Below the pieces are notes generated by a model that searched no databases, was not told where the DNA came from, and saw only the letters and a list, made by a program, of their open reading frames with translations. A DNA stretch of 30,099 bases from a virus. Positions 21,669 through 28,596 of this stretch are shown in pieces (the first letter of the stretch is position 1; each line of letters opens with the position of its first letter). The position numbers were made by a program, and so were the translations under genes. Where the stretch lies: positions 1-30,099 of IMG/VR virus record IMGVR_UViG_3300046804_004776; one strand, written 5' to 3'.

Positions 21669-21992
21669 ATGGGTTATGTACAATTGAGTACCAAGACACT
21701 AAAAATACGAAAGGAAAGAAGATGTCCTGGCTGTGCTAAAAAATATGCAGTAGGTACAGAAATGAGAAGGACAGTTGGTGTAATGGATAGTGAGCTCCAA
21801 AATACTTACTGGTGTTTACCTTGTGATGAGTTTCTTAAAGATAAATGGAATGAGATTGATGACGGAATTGCACCTGGTGAATGTTGGGAATGGGATGATT
21901 ACAAACAATTCAGAGAAAACTTTTTAAACAATTTGATATGCAAAAACGAAATATCATCGGAATCGACCCCGGTGCAAAAGGTGCCATCGTAG
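21669..21992 (+). CDS. Small zinc-finger protein
   Basis: A 107-residue protein with two CxxC pairs, CPGC (Cys19, Cys22) and CLPC (Cys49, Cys52), spaced as a treble-clef or zinc-ribbon type finger. The N-terminal part is basic and could bind nucleic acid. The C-terminal part is acidic and ends in a stretch that overlaps the RuvC gene by 55 bases. It likely assists recombination or transcription, which is inference from position. Confidence 0.55.
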   Translation: MGYVQLSTKTLKIRKERRCPGCAKKYAVGTEMRRTVGVMDSELQNTYWCLPCDEFLKDKWNEIDDGIAPGECWEWDDYKQFRENFLNNLICKNEISSESTPVQKVPS

Positions 21993-22396
21993 TATGGACC
22001 GAGCAGGACACAATGGAAATCCACAAAATGCCGGAGACTCCACAGGATGTATATGACCTCCTCAAGGTGTATCAATCCAACAGTGTATGTTACCTTGAGA
22101 AGGTAGGTGGTATGCCAGGTATGGGTGGAAGTGCCATGTTTAATTTTGGAAGAGGTTTTGGACATGTAGAAATGGCTCTTCTTGCCCTCAAGGTACCTAC
22201 AGAGATAGTAACTCCTCAAAAATGGCAGAAAGAGCTGCAAATGGGCACAAAAGGAGATAGAAGTAAAAGTGAGTGGAAGAACCATCTCAAAGAAAGAGCA
22301 CAGCAACTATATCCAGGTATTAAGTTTACTCTTGATACTGCAGATGCAGCATTGATATGTGAATATGGTAAAAGGAAAGAAAAAGTAAATTCTTAA
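21938..22396 (+). CDS. RuvC-like Holliday junction resolvase
   Basis: A 152-residue RNase H-fold nuclease. IIGIDPGAKG (6-15, Asp10), YLEKV (52-56, Glu54) and DTADAALI (133-140, Asp133 and Asp136) correspond to the four acidic metal ligands of RuvC (D, E, D/H, D). MPGMGGSAMFNFGRGFG follows the usual phage RuvC-like layout. It is a phage-type resolvase, shorter than E. coli RuvC (173), that cleaves branched intermediates during recombination or genome maturation. The local GC content is higher at its start than in the neighbouring genes, and the 55-base overlap with the zinc-finger gene is notable. Confidence 0.85.
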   Translation: MQKRNIIGIDPGAKGAIVVWTEQDTMEIHKMPETPQDVYDLLKVYQSNSVCYLEKVGGMPGMGGSAMFNFGRGFGHVEMALLALKVPTEIVTPQKWQKELQMGTKGDRSKSEWKNHLKERAQQLYPGIKFTLDTADAALICEYGKRKEKVNS

Positions 22397-22403
22397 TCAA
22401 CAT

Positions 22404-23492
22404 ATGGAATTACAAGCAAGAGTAGAAGGTACGCTTATATCAGAAAAGCAGTATCGTGGCCTAAAAGATAGGCTGAGTTATTCATCGTTAAAAACTTTTG
22501 ACAATGATCGTGCAAAGTTTTACCGGGAATTTGTATTAGGAGACAAAAAGGAAGAATCTGAATCAGCTTCTACCTTGATGGGCAGCTTAGTACATTGTTT
22601 ATTGGCAGAACAGAAATTTGAGGAAAAGTTTCATCTATTATCAGCAGTTGAACCTAAAGGTCAAATGAAAGAGCTGGTAGATGCTTTGTTTAGACGTACA
22701 GTAAAAGGTATGGTAGATGGTCAGCAAACTGAAAAGTTTATGACTTTGTTTAGTGACGCAGTACAGGAAGTAAAGTTTGATAGTGCCGGCAAAGAAGTTG
22801 CATTTAAAGGTAAGGACATGGAAAAGATCCTTACAATGTTTGAAGGTACAGATGCAGAGATCTATTATAAGGAATTGATGCTTACAATAGGTAAATCAGT
22901 AGTAAATGTAAACCTGATAACTAAAGCAGAGCAGATGGTTGAAAAGCTCCGTGGCCATTCTTATACACATGAGTATGCTAATGCCCGAAGCTCTCAAGGT
23001 ATTGATGTATTCAATGAGTTACCTATTCTCTTTGAAGTAGGAGGTGTTCCTTATAAATCAATGCTTGATAAGGTAATTGTAAACCATGAAGAAAAGACAA
23101 TTACCCCCATTGACTGGAAGACTTCCTGGGATAATGAAGAACCACAAAGGGCATACCTGAAATTTGGTTATTATCTTCAGGCAGCTTTGTATTATGAAGC
23201 TTTAAGTATATGGGCAGCAGAACATAATCTGTATAATTATACTATTATACCTATGAGGTATATTTTCTGTGATACATCTGGTTTTGCAGATCCTGTAGTT
23301 CTGGAATTATCAACAGAAGATCTGGATGCTGGCTGGAATGGTTTTACTATAAGAGGATACCGTTACAGAGGTTTAAATGAGCTTATGAATGACATTGCCT
23401 GGCACGTAGAAACAGGTAATTGGGCAACCAGTAAAGCTATATTTAATACTCGTGGTCACCTGCAGTTAGCGTTAGATTATGATCAAAAATAG
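22404..23492 (+). CDS. PD-(D/E)XK nuclease (exonuclease family)
   Basis: A 362-residue nuclease. SYSSLKTFDNDRAKF (26-40) is the N-terminal helix typical of RecE/Cas4/DUF3799-type nucleases, GSLVHCLL (60-67) provides the conserved His, KSMLDKV (218-224) supplies Asp222, IDWKTS (236-241) supplies the D-x-K pair Asp237/Lys239, and YYLQAALYYEA (256-266) supplies the Gln. All core catalytic positions look intact. It would act as a 5'-3' exonuclease making ssDNA for the Sak4/RecA system, or in DNA packaging or degradation. It is followed by a clear terminator. Confidence 0.82.
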   Translation: MELQARVEGTLISEKQYRGLKDRLSYSSLKTFDNDRAKFYREFVLGDKKEESESASTLMGSLVHCLLAEQKFEEKFHLLSAVEPKGQMKELVDALFRRTVKGMVDGQQTEKFMTLFSDAVQEVKFDSAGKEVAFKGKDMEKILTMFEGTDAEIYYKELMLTIGKSVVNVNLITKAEQMVEKLRGHSYTHEYANARSSQGIDVFNELPILFEVGGVPYKSMLDKVIVNHEEKTITPIDWKTSWDNEEPQRAYLKFGYYLQAALYYEALSIWAAEHNLYNYTIIPMRYIFCDTSGFADPVVLELSTEDLDAGWNGFTIRGYRYRGLNELMNDIAWHVETGNWATSKAIFNTRGHLQLALDYDQK

Positions 23493-23504
23493 GTATTAAA
23501 CAGC

Positions 23505-23535
23505 TTGACAAAGAGGGAGGTAAATTGTATATTTA
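23505..23535 (+). promoter_or_regulatory. Bacteroidota-type promoter for recA, overlapping the terminator
   Basis: TTG (23505-23507) and TATATTTA (23528-23535) are spaced by 20 bases; the -7 box differs from TAnnTTTG in its last base. It sits within the terminator hairpin and 36 bases before the recA ATG. A promoter overlapping a terminator would decouple recA from the upstream operon. Confidence 0.45.
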
Positions 23536-23547
23536 TCTCCCTTTTTT
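23515..23547 (+). terminator. Strong rho-independent terminator
   Basis: An 11-bp stem (GGGAGGTAAAT 23515-23525 with ATTTATCTCCC 23531-23541, one G-T wobble) with a 5-base loop and a following TTTTTT (23542-23547) end the transcript of the PD-(D/E)XK gene. Confidence 0.82.
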
Positions 23548-23571
23548 ATTTTCTTAAAATCAAAAATACAC

Positions 23572-24561
23572 ATGGCAAAAGCGTCAAAAACAGAGAACTC
23601 TGCACAGGAGAAAGACATCTTCTTAGAGAAGATAGAAGCATTAGAAAAGCGTTATGGTGTCGGTACTATTATACATGGTAAAGACATCGTACAGAATTTA
23701 GAAGTAGTCAGTACCGGTTCTATGACACTTGACCTGGCTACCGGTTTAGGGGGTAATCCTATTGGTAAACTGATTGAGATATTTGGTCCTGAGAGTTCAG
23801 GTAAATCTACTTTGTGTTTACATATGACTGCGGGCTTTCAGAAACTTGATGGTCAGTGTCTACTGGTTGATTTTGAGCACTCTTATGATAAATCATATGC
23901 TACTACTCTTGGTGTAGATGTAGATAAGCTTACTATTATTCAACCTGATTGTCTTGAGGATGGTTACAATATTATTGAGACCTTGATAAGGACAGGTAAA
24001 GTAAGGTTTGTTATCATTGATTCACATACTGCCGGCATGACAAAGAAGATCATTGAAGGTGAGACTGGTGATGCTACAGTAGCTTCTCAGGCCAGGGTGA
24101 ACAGTCAAGCCCTTGGTAAAATCAAACCTTTGCTTGCTCCTAACAGATGTACTATGATCGGTGTGTCACAACTTCGATCTGATATTGGTGGCTATGGTGG
24201 TGAAAAACCTACTGGTGGCAATGCCTGGAAATTCTATAGTGACATTCGTTACAAGGTCTTTAAAGTTAATGACAAAGTAAATGAATCAAACAAAACTACT
24301 GTTGAGGTCATTAAGAATAAATGTGCACCACCATTTGGTAAAGCTGAGTTTAATATCAACTGGGGTACAGGTATAGATCGTCAAAAAGAATTGATCGACT
24401 TTGCTTGTGAATTTGATCTTATCAAGGTAGGTGGTGCTTGGTTTACTATTGGTGAAAGTAAATTCCAAGGTGTAGATAAAGTAAAGCAGTTCCTTACAGA
24501 TAACCCTGAGTTTGCTGAAGATCTGGAAAACAAAGTCATGGATAAAATAGGAGGTAAGTAA
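23572..24561 (+). CDS. recA: RecA-family recombinase
   Basis: A 329-residue recombinase. Walker A is GPESSGKST (72-80), Glu102 in VDFEHSYD is the catalytic Glu equivalent, and Walker B is FVIIDS (146-151, Asp150). GVSQLRSDIG and PTGGNAWKFYSDIR match the RecA loop L1/L2 region with its GGNA.KFYS signature. The start with an N-terminal helix (KIEALEKRYGVGTII) is as in bacterial RecA, while the C-terminal domain is short. It would catalyse strand exchange in recombination-dependent phage replication. Its stop overlaps the next ATG (TAATG). Confidence 0.95.
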   Translation: MAKASKTENSAQEKDIFLEKIEALEKRYGVGTIIHGKDIVQNLEVVSTGSMTLDLATGLGGNPIGKLIEIFGPESSGKSTLCLHMTAGFQKLDGQCLLVDFEHSYDKSYATTLGVDVDKLTIIQPDCLEDGYNIIETLIRTGKVRFVIIDSHTAGMTKKIIEGETGDATVASQARVNSQALGKIKPLLAPNRCTMIGVSQLRSDIGGYGGEKPTGGNAWKFYSDIRYKVFKVNDKVNESNKTTVEVIKNKCAPPFGKAEFNINWGTGIDRQKELIDFACEFDLIKVGGAWFTIGESKFQGVDKVKQFLTDNPEFAEDLENKVMDKIGGK

Positions 24562-25001
24562 TGAAGAACGAGCATAAAAAAGAGTCAAAGCTCAGTGGTC
24601 TTTATGCTCAACGTCATAAACTGAAAGAGAAACTTGTGAAGTTGGGTAAAGACAAAGATTCCATTGAGTCTGAGATTAAGAATACGAATGAAAAGCTTGT
24701 AGGGGTTAACAAGGGCATAGAGTACCTTGAGGGAAGAGAGATCCTGTTGACAACTCACTTCATTGCCAGGTATATCCAACGGATAGGACCGGCGACTGAA
24801 GATGAAATGAGAGAGCGTATTTTGACCCCACAGCTTTTGAATATGATCCGTACACTGGGTAATGGCACGTATCCAGTAGAGGAATTTATGGTAAGAGTTG
24901 AGGATAATAAGTTGATTACAATTATGACTCCCGAAGGAAAGGAGGAGAAAAAAGAACGTACCAGAGCCAATAGGAAAAGATCAAGAAATGGTAGACATTA
25001 A
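24561..25001 (+). CDS. Coiled-coil protein with basic tail
   Basis: A 146-residue protein. Residues 15-60 form a coiled coil (KLKEKLVKLGKDKDSIESEI pattern). A short globular part with TTHFIARYIQRIGPATEDEM (about 64-83) follows; its H..ARY..RIG pattern recurs in small phage proteins of unknown function. The C-terminus is strongly basic (KEERTRANRKRSRNGRH), suggesting nucleic-acid binding. It is translationally coupled to recA and may help load or regulate it, which is inference. Confidence 0.6.
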   Translation: MKNEHKKESKLSGLYAQRHKLKEKLVKLGKDKDSIESEIKNTNEKLVGVNKGIEYLEGREILLTTHFIARYIQRIGPATEDEMRERILTPQLLNMIRTLGNGTYPVEEFMVRVEDNKLITIMTPEGKEEKKERTRANRKRSRNGRH

Positions 25002-25013
25002 TAAATCAGAATC

Positions 25014-25499
25014 ATGTACGAGTTTACCGGAAAAATAATCAAAGTAACACCTATTGTAAATGTTACAGGTAAGTTTAAAGAAAAGTGCACATTTATTGTT
25101 GAAGAGGGTACTAAGAAAATTGCATTTGTTCTATTTGACGAATCAATTTATACTATCCTCAAACCTCTGCAAATAGGAGATATAATCAAAGTAAAGTTCA
25201 GTGTAAAATCATTAGAGTTTTCTGGGTCATGGGTAACCAACTGTTATGTAATCAATGTTGAAAAAGTTACAAACAGTTCCAAAGGAAATAGTGGATCAAA
25301 AAGCAAATCGTACAATTACAGATCGTATAGTCCACCGCCTCCTCCTCCAAAAAAGGATGCATTTTTTCCTGCAGGGTGTACCAAAGAAGAAGCTAAAAAG
25401 ATCTACAGGGAATTATGCAAGAAATATCATCCTGACATGCCCGGGGGTAGTCATGAAAAAATGCAGGAACTGAATAAAGCTTATGACAAATTCAAATGA
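25014..25499 (+). CDS. DUF3127 (OB-fold) and J-domain fusion protein
   Basis: A 161-residue protein with two domains. Residues 1-82 match DUF3127, a Bacteroidota OB-fold-like domain (MYEFTGKIIKVTPIVNVTGK; later LKPLQIGDIIKVKFSV and WVTNCYVI). A linker with six consecutive prolines (107-112) follows. Residues 118-161 are a short J-domain with the diagnostic HPD (139-141) in KKYHPDMPGG and a helix MQELNKAYDKF typical of J-domain ends. J-domains stimulate Hsp70 ATPase; an OB fold may bind ssDNA or protein. A phage could use it to recruit host DnaK to a DNA complex, which is inference. Its stop overlaps the HNH gene by ATGA. Confidence 0.8.
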   Translation: MYEFTGKIIKVTPIVNVTGKFKEKCTFIVEEGTKKIAFVLFDESIYTILKPLQIGDIIKVKFSVKSLEFSGSWVTNCYVINVEKVTNSSKGNSGSKSKSYNYRSYSPPPPPPKKDAFFPAGCTKEEAKKIYRELCKKYHPDMPGGSHEKMQELNKAYDKFK

Positions 25500-25864
25500 A
25501 ACGAACACCTTTAAAACGTAAGCCTGGACCAATAGGTAAACCAAATAGAATAAAAAGAAAACCACCAACTGTAGAAAAGTTGGAAGCTGATAAGAAAGAG
25601 AGTGAGAAAGACAGAGAGTTCTACAATAGGATTTGGCAAAGCAGACCACACAGATGTGTGGTTTGCAATGTCAGTCTTGGTAGTGAGATGAAAACAGCTT
25701 ACATGGACCACGGGCTGGAGAAGTCAAAGTATAAAAACTTGAGATATGAACCTTTAAATATTCTTTTGGTGTGTTTTGAATGTCACCAAAAAAAGACAAA
25801 TGGTTTTTTGAATGAAAAGTATAAACAGTTAATAGATGAAATAAAAAGTAAATTTTTGGAATAA
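25496..25864 (+). CDS. HNH/NinG-like nuclease (3' end apparently replaced)
   Basis: A 122-residue protein with a basic N-terminus (KRKPGPIGKPNRIKRKPP) and a Cys-rich HNH/NinG-like core: CVVC (54-57), YMDHG (69-73) with D71/H72, N88, and CFECH (93-97). The lambda Rap/NinG group cleaves recombination intermediates, so the gene may act with RecA and RuvC. It starts in the ATGA overlap with the DUF3127/J gene. Its codons from 25715 onward resemble those at 26790-26936, which suggests that its 3' end arrived with the homing endonuclease that follows. Confidence 0.68.
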   Translation: MKRTPLKRKPGPIGKPNRIKRKPPTVEKLEADKKESEKDREFYNRIWQSRPHRCVVCNVSLGSEMKTAYMDHGLEKSKYKNLRYEPLNILLVCFECHQKKTNGFLNEKYKQLIDEIKSKFLE

Positions 25865-25885
25865 GTTTGCAAATTTGTATATTTG
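25855..25885 (+). promoter_or_regulatory. Bacteroidota-type promoter for the homing endonuclease
   Basis: TTTG (25855-25858) and TATATTTG (25878-25885) are spaced by 19 bases, an excellent match to the Bacteroidota -33/-7 consensus. It sits at the end of the HNH gene, 24 bases before the GIY-YIG start. Confidence 0.65.
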
Positions 25886-25909
25886 CATTCTACACCAAAA
25901 CTACTAAAA

Positions 25910-26794
25910 ATGTATTATTTGTATACACATAAGAAAAAAGACACAAAAGAAGTTTTTTATATAGGAAAAGGTACAGTTACTATAAATGCAAATAGACCTA
26001 ATCATTCACAAGAAAAATATTCTAGAGCTTTTAGTAGAGCAGGTAGAAATAAAATTTGGAATGAAGTAGCACCTAATGGATATATAGTAGAAATAATAGA
26101 AGAATCAGAAGATGAAAATTACATTTTACAAAAAGAAAACGAACTAATAAAAAATTGTGATTCTTGTATAAATAAACAAACTAATGAAAAGTTTAAAGAA
26201 TATAGTATTCAAAAATTATCAGAATCTGTAGCACTTTTAACTGTATTTACAAATAAGTATATTTTACTAAATACTGGTAAAATATTTAATACCAGTGGTG
26301 TAGAATTAATAGGTTCCGATAATGGTAGAGGATATAGAGTTATAAAATTTGTCGGAAAGAAAAATAAAAGGTGTAGAATTATTTATATACATAGATTAGT
26401 AGCAGAAGCTTTTATAGATAATTCTGAAAATTACCCTATTGTGAATCATAAAGATTCAATAAGGTACAATAATCATGTATCTAATTTAGAATGGTGTACG
26501 CAAAAACAAAATATAAATCATGCTATAAATAAAGGATCATATTATTTAATGAATGCTAAACCAGTTTTACAGTTTTCAAAAAGTGGTGATTTTATAAAAG
26601 AATGGGAATCTGCTAAATTGGCTGCAGATAGTTTTAATTGTACATCTCCAACTATACAAATGGCAGCAAAGCAAAGTAATTTAAGATGTGTATCTGCAAA
26701 AGGGTATATATGGATATATAAAGAGGAATTTGAAAAGGGTATTAATGATAAAATGTTTAATGCTATTAAAAAATTTAAAGAAGAAAACCATTGA
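25910..26794 (+). CDS. GIY-YIG homing endonuclease with HNH and NUMOD1 domains
   Basis: A 294-residue mobile nuclease gene. The ATG at 25910 (MYYLYTHKK) is preferred to the TTG at 25883, because the GIY-YIG domain begins here. The GIY-YIG part has YLY (3-5) and FYIGKG (16-21), followed by RAFSRAGRNKIWNEV with Arg, and then a Glu. The middle contains an HNH_3-type segment (IHRLVAEAFIDN, VNHKDSIRYNN, SNLEWCT) and the end a NUMOD1-like module (KPVLQFSKSGDFIKEW to GYIWIY). It is very AT-rich compared with its neighbours. It has its own promoter and sits between two partial copies of the HNH gene end, indicating a recent insertion. Confidence 0.85.
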   Translation: MYYLYTHKKKDTKEVFYIGKGTVTINANRPNHSQEKYSRAFSRAGRNKIWNEVAPNGYIVEIIEESEDENYILQKENELIKNCDSCINKQTNEKFKEYSIQKLSESVALLTVFTNKYILLNTGKIFNTSGVELIGSDNGRGYRVIKFVGKKNKRCRIIYIHRLVAEAFIDNSENYPIVNHKDSIRYNNHVSNLEWCTQKQNINHAINKGSYYLMNAKPVLQFSKSGDFIKEWESAKLAADSFNCTSPTIQMAAKQSNLRCVSAKGYIWIYKEEFEKGINDKMFNAIKKFKEENH

Positions 26795-26936
26795 GAAAAG
26801 TACACATCCTGAATTAAGGTATGAACCAGATAATATTGCAATTGTGTGCATGGATGATCATGGTTGTAAAACAAATGGTTTTCCTAAAGAAAAACATCAG
26901 GAATTGGTTAATATTGCAAAAGAAAAGTTTTTATGA
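26790..26936 (+). pseudogene. Displaced original 3' end of the HNH gene
   Basis: The +2 frame relative to the GIY-YIG gene reads IEKSTHPELRYEPDN, then an IVCMDDHGCKTNGF segment and an LVNIAKEKFL ending. The upstream HNH gene at 25715-25861 reads LEKSKYKNLRYEPLN, then LVCFECHQKKTNGF and LIDEIKSKFL, so the two stretches are homologous from end to end. The stop (26934-26936) overlaps the next ATG by ATGA, exactly as other operon partners here do. This indicates that the remnant is the native gene end, cut off by the insertion. It has no start of its own. Confidence 0.75.
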
Positions 26937-27265
26937 TAACAAAACAATCTCATCCAAAGAGCTTTGAGCTTTTTAAGTCCTATGTAAAAACAAGAGCTGG
27001 TCAAATTAGTTCAAAAGAGATACCTGCTGAATTGATGGATAATATTGTAAATGACAACATGATCTCATTATCTTTATCTAACTTTTCACGAGATCTGTAT
27101 GACTTCTTTGATGCTCAAGGTATCATAATATCAGTGTGGAATCCTGGTCAGGGATGGAAATACAGAATTGCTGATAATTTTCCAGTAGAAAGTTCTTCAG
27201 CCGGCAGAAAAGAAGCAGAAAAGCTTGCATTTACTGAGGCCTTTAATAGGTTAGAAAAGAGATAA
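26933..27265 (+). CDS. Hypothetical protein
   Basis: A 110-residue protein. It starts in the ATGA overlap with the displaced HNH gene end, so it was coupled to that gene before the insertion. It is mixed alpha/beta with the segment QGIIISVWNPGQGWKYRIAD and a C-terminal helix EAEKLAFTEAFNRLEKR. The last helix pattern occurs in many small phage proteins. Function is unknown. Confidence 0.55.
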   Translation: MITKQSHPKSFELFKSYVKTRAGQISSKEIPAELMDNIVNDNMISLSLSNFSRDLYDFFDAQGIIISVWNPGQGWKYRIADNFPVESSSAGRKEAEKLAFTEAFNRLEKR

Positions 27266-27280
27266 TATGTATCTTTGTGG

Positions 27281-28045
27281 ATGCTCCGGTTCCACGATGA
27301 AGGTCATAGATATGAAAGTGTAACCCCTGATGGACGAAAGTGGTTAGGGGTTACTACTCTCATATCAAAATTCAAAGTTCCCTTCGATTCCTCTATTGTT
27401 TACAAAAATGTAGCAGATCCAAAATCAAAATGGTACGGTATGGACCCGGCTGAGGTTCTTCGTATTTGGAAGAATGAATCCAACCGAAGTACTACAGTAG
27501 GTAGTTGGTTTCATAAGAAAATGGAAGACCGTGAGGTATCAGCTATATCTTGTTGCCCTATTGATCAGGGATGGAAATATGCCGGAGATCAAATACTCCG
27601 GCCCGGAGTATATCCAGAGTTCTTTGTATACAATGCTTACTATGGTCTTTGCGGTCAGGCCGATAGAGTAGAATGCACTGCTCAAGGTTATGTAAATATA
27701 GGTGACTACAAAACGAATAAGAAGCTGGAAACAGCCGGTTTCCGGGGAAAGAAGATGTTACCTCCTATACAACACCTGGATGACTGCCATTTAAGCCATT
27801 ATGCCCTACAAATGAGCTTGTATATGTGGATGATCCTACAGCATAATCACAAGCTAAAACCAGGTAAAATGACAATCTATCATATTAAGTTCAAGAATGC
27901 CGGCGTAGATAAACATGGATACCCTATTATTGCTAAAGATAAAAATGGGGATTATGAACATGAATCCATAACCCCCATTGATGTCCCCTATCTAAAAAAA
28001 GAAGTAAATGCTATTCTGCAGAAGATTCCTGTGTATCCTCATTAG
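27281..28045 (+). CDS. PD-(D/E)XK nuclease, Cas4/RecB-like
   Basis: A 254-residue nuclease. I place the start at the ATG at 27281 (MLRFHDEGHRYES) instead of the TTG at 27275. The H..Y.S.TPDG...W.GVTTL opening is common in phage PD-(D/E)XK exonucleases. The core has GQADRV (125-130, Asp128), GDYKTN (141-146, Asp142/Lys144) and HYALQMSLYMWM (173-184, Gln177). It is distinct from the other PD-(D/E)XK gene at 22404. It is the last plus-strand gene, ending head-on with a minus-strand gene (35-base overlap at 28011-28045). Confidence 0.8.
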   Translation: MLRFHDEGHRYESVTPDGRKWLGVTTLISKFKVPFDSSIVYKNVADPKSKWYGMDPAEVLRIWKNESNRSTTVGSWFHKKMEDREVSAISCCPIDQGWKYAGDQILRPGVYPEFFVYNAYYGLCGQADRVECTAQGYVNIGDYKTNKKLETAGFRGKKMLPPIQHLDDCHLSHYALQMSLYMWMILQHNHKLKPGKMTIYHIKFKNAGVDKHGYPIIAKDKNGDYEHESITPIDVPYLKKEVNAILQKIPVYPH

Positions 28046-28271
28046 ATACTTCAAGTGCTACACCATCTGAAACTGCTTTTTCTAGCACATCATTCATTAT
28101 CTGCTGTAGTTGTATAATACCCAGTGTTTGTTGTGCTTCTGCAACTTTTGTCTGGAATCCTGGTGCATTAACTATATTAGTTAAACTATTGTACAACAAA
28201 CCAAATTGTTCATTGTTTAGTGTAAATACGGCATCTGATGGCCATTTGTACTGTGCTCCGTTCTTTAACAT
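28011..28271 (-). CDS. Small acidic hypothetical protein
   Basis: An 86-residue acidic protein. The C-terminal tail is Glu-rich (SNEDTQESSAE), and a helix (VAEAQQTLGIIQLQQIMNDVLE) dominates. It is the last gene of the minus-strand module, and its end overlaps the end of the nuclease gene tail-to-tail by 35 bases. Function is unknown; a phage structural or assembly accessory is possible by position. Confidence 0.55.
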   Translation of the reverse strand: MLKNGAQYKWPSDAVFTLNNEQFGLLYNSLTNIVNAPGFQTKVAEAQQTLGIIQLQQIMNDVLEKAVSDGVALEVSNEDTQESSAE

Positions 28272-28281
28272 ATGTAGTTTT

Positions 28282-28596
28282 TTAAGACTGTAAAGATACT
28301 GAAGTTTTTGATTTCTCCAAAGGTATCCTGAAAGAAACTCTTTTGCTGATAGCTAATGATGAGCTATATCTAACCCGGAGTTTTATTACCCGGTTGAAGA
28401 ATAACAAATTGTCTATAATAGCCTGTTTGTTTTCTGACCTTGAGGGAGTAATGTGACCAATGATCTCATCGTCTTTCTTATAAATAGTAGCTTTGTAAGC
28501 AGGATCAGAGTAATACAAAATAGAGAACATGAGATTGAAGATTTCAAGCTCATTATCAGTAAGTATGTGATCTCCAATGTATTCAACTGCAGACAT
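28282..28596 (-). CDS. Small hypothetical protein
   Basis: A 104-residue protein. The N-terminal acidic helix (ILTDNELEIFNLMFSILYY) is followed by the strand-like segment ATIYKKDDEIIGHITPSR and a basic Ser/Lys-rich end. It begins 1 base into the previous gene's stop region (28596), so the two are coupled. Function is unknown. Confidence 0.55.
   Translation of the reverse strand: MSAVEYIGDHILTDNELEIFNLMFSILYYSDPAYKATIYKKDDEIIGHITPSRSENKQAIIDNLLFFNRVIKLRVRYSSSLAISKRVSFRIPLEKSKTSVSLQS

Noticed and set aside
7571-24430. Recurring CTCAAGGTA / ATCAAGGTA octamers on the plus strand as a Chi-like signal
   Set aside because: Most copies are in one frame as the codon pair Lys-Val (AAG GTA) within repeated LKV/IKV segments, so codon habit explains them; a count against a codon-aware model would be needed to revive the idea.
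25864-26790. A second group I intron carrying the GIY-YIG gene
   Set aside because: There is no space for an intron core on either side of the endonuclease (16 to 45 bases before, none after), so insertion with gene-end replacement fits better.
27270-27277. TATCTTTG upstream of the last nuclease gene as a promoter
   Set aside because: The -7 box matches, but no -33 TTG is at the right distance.
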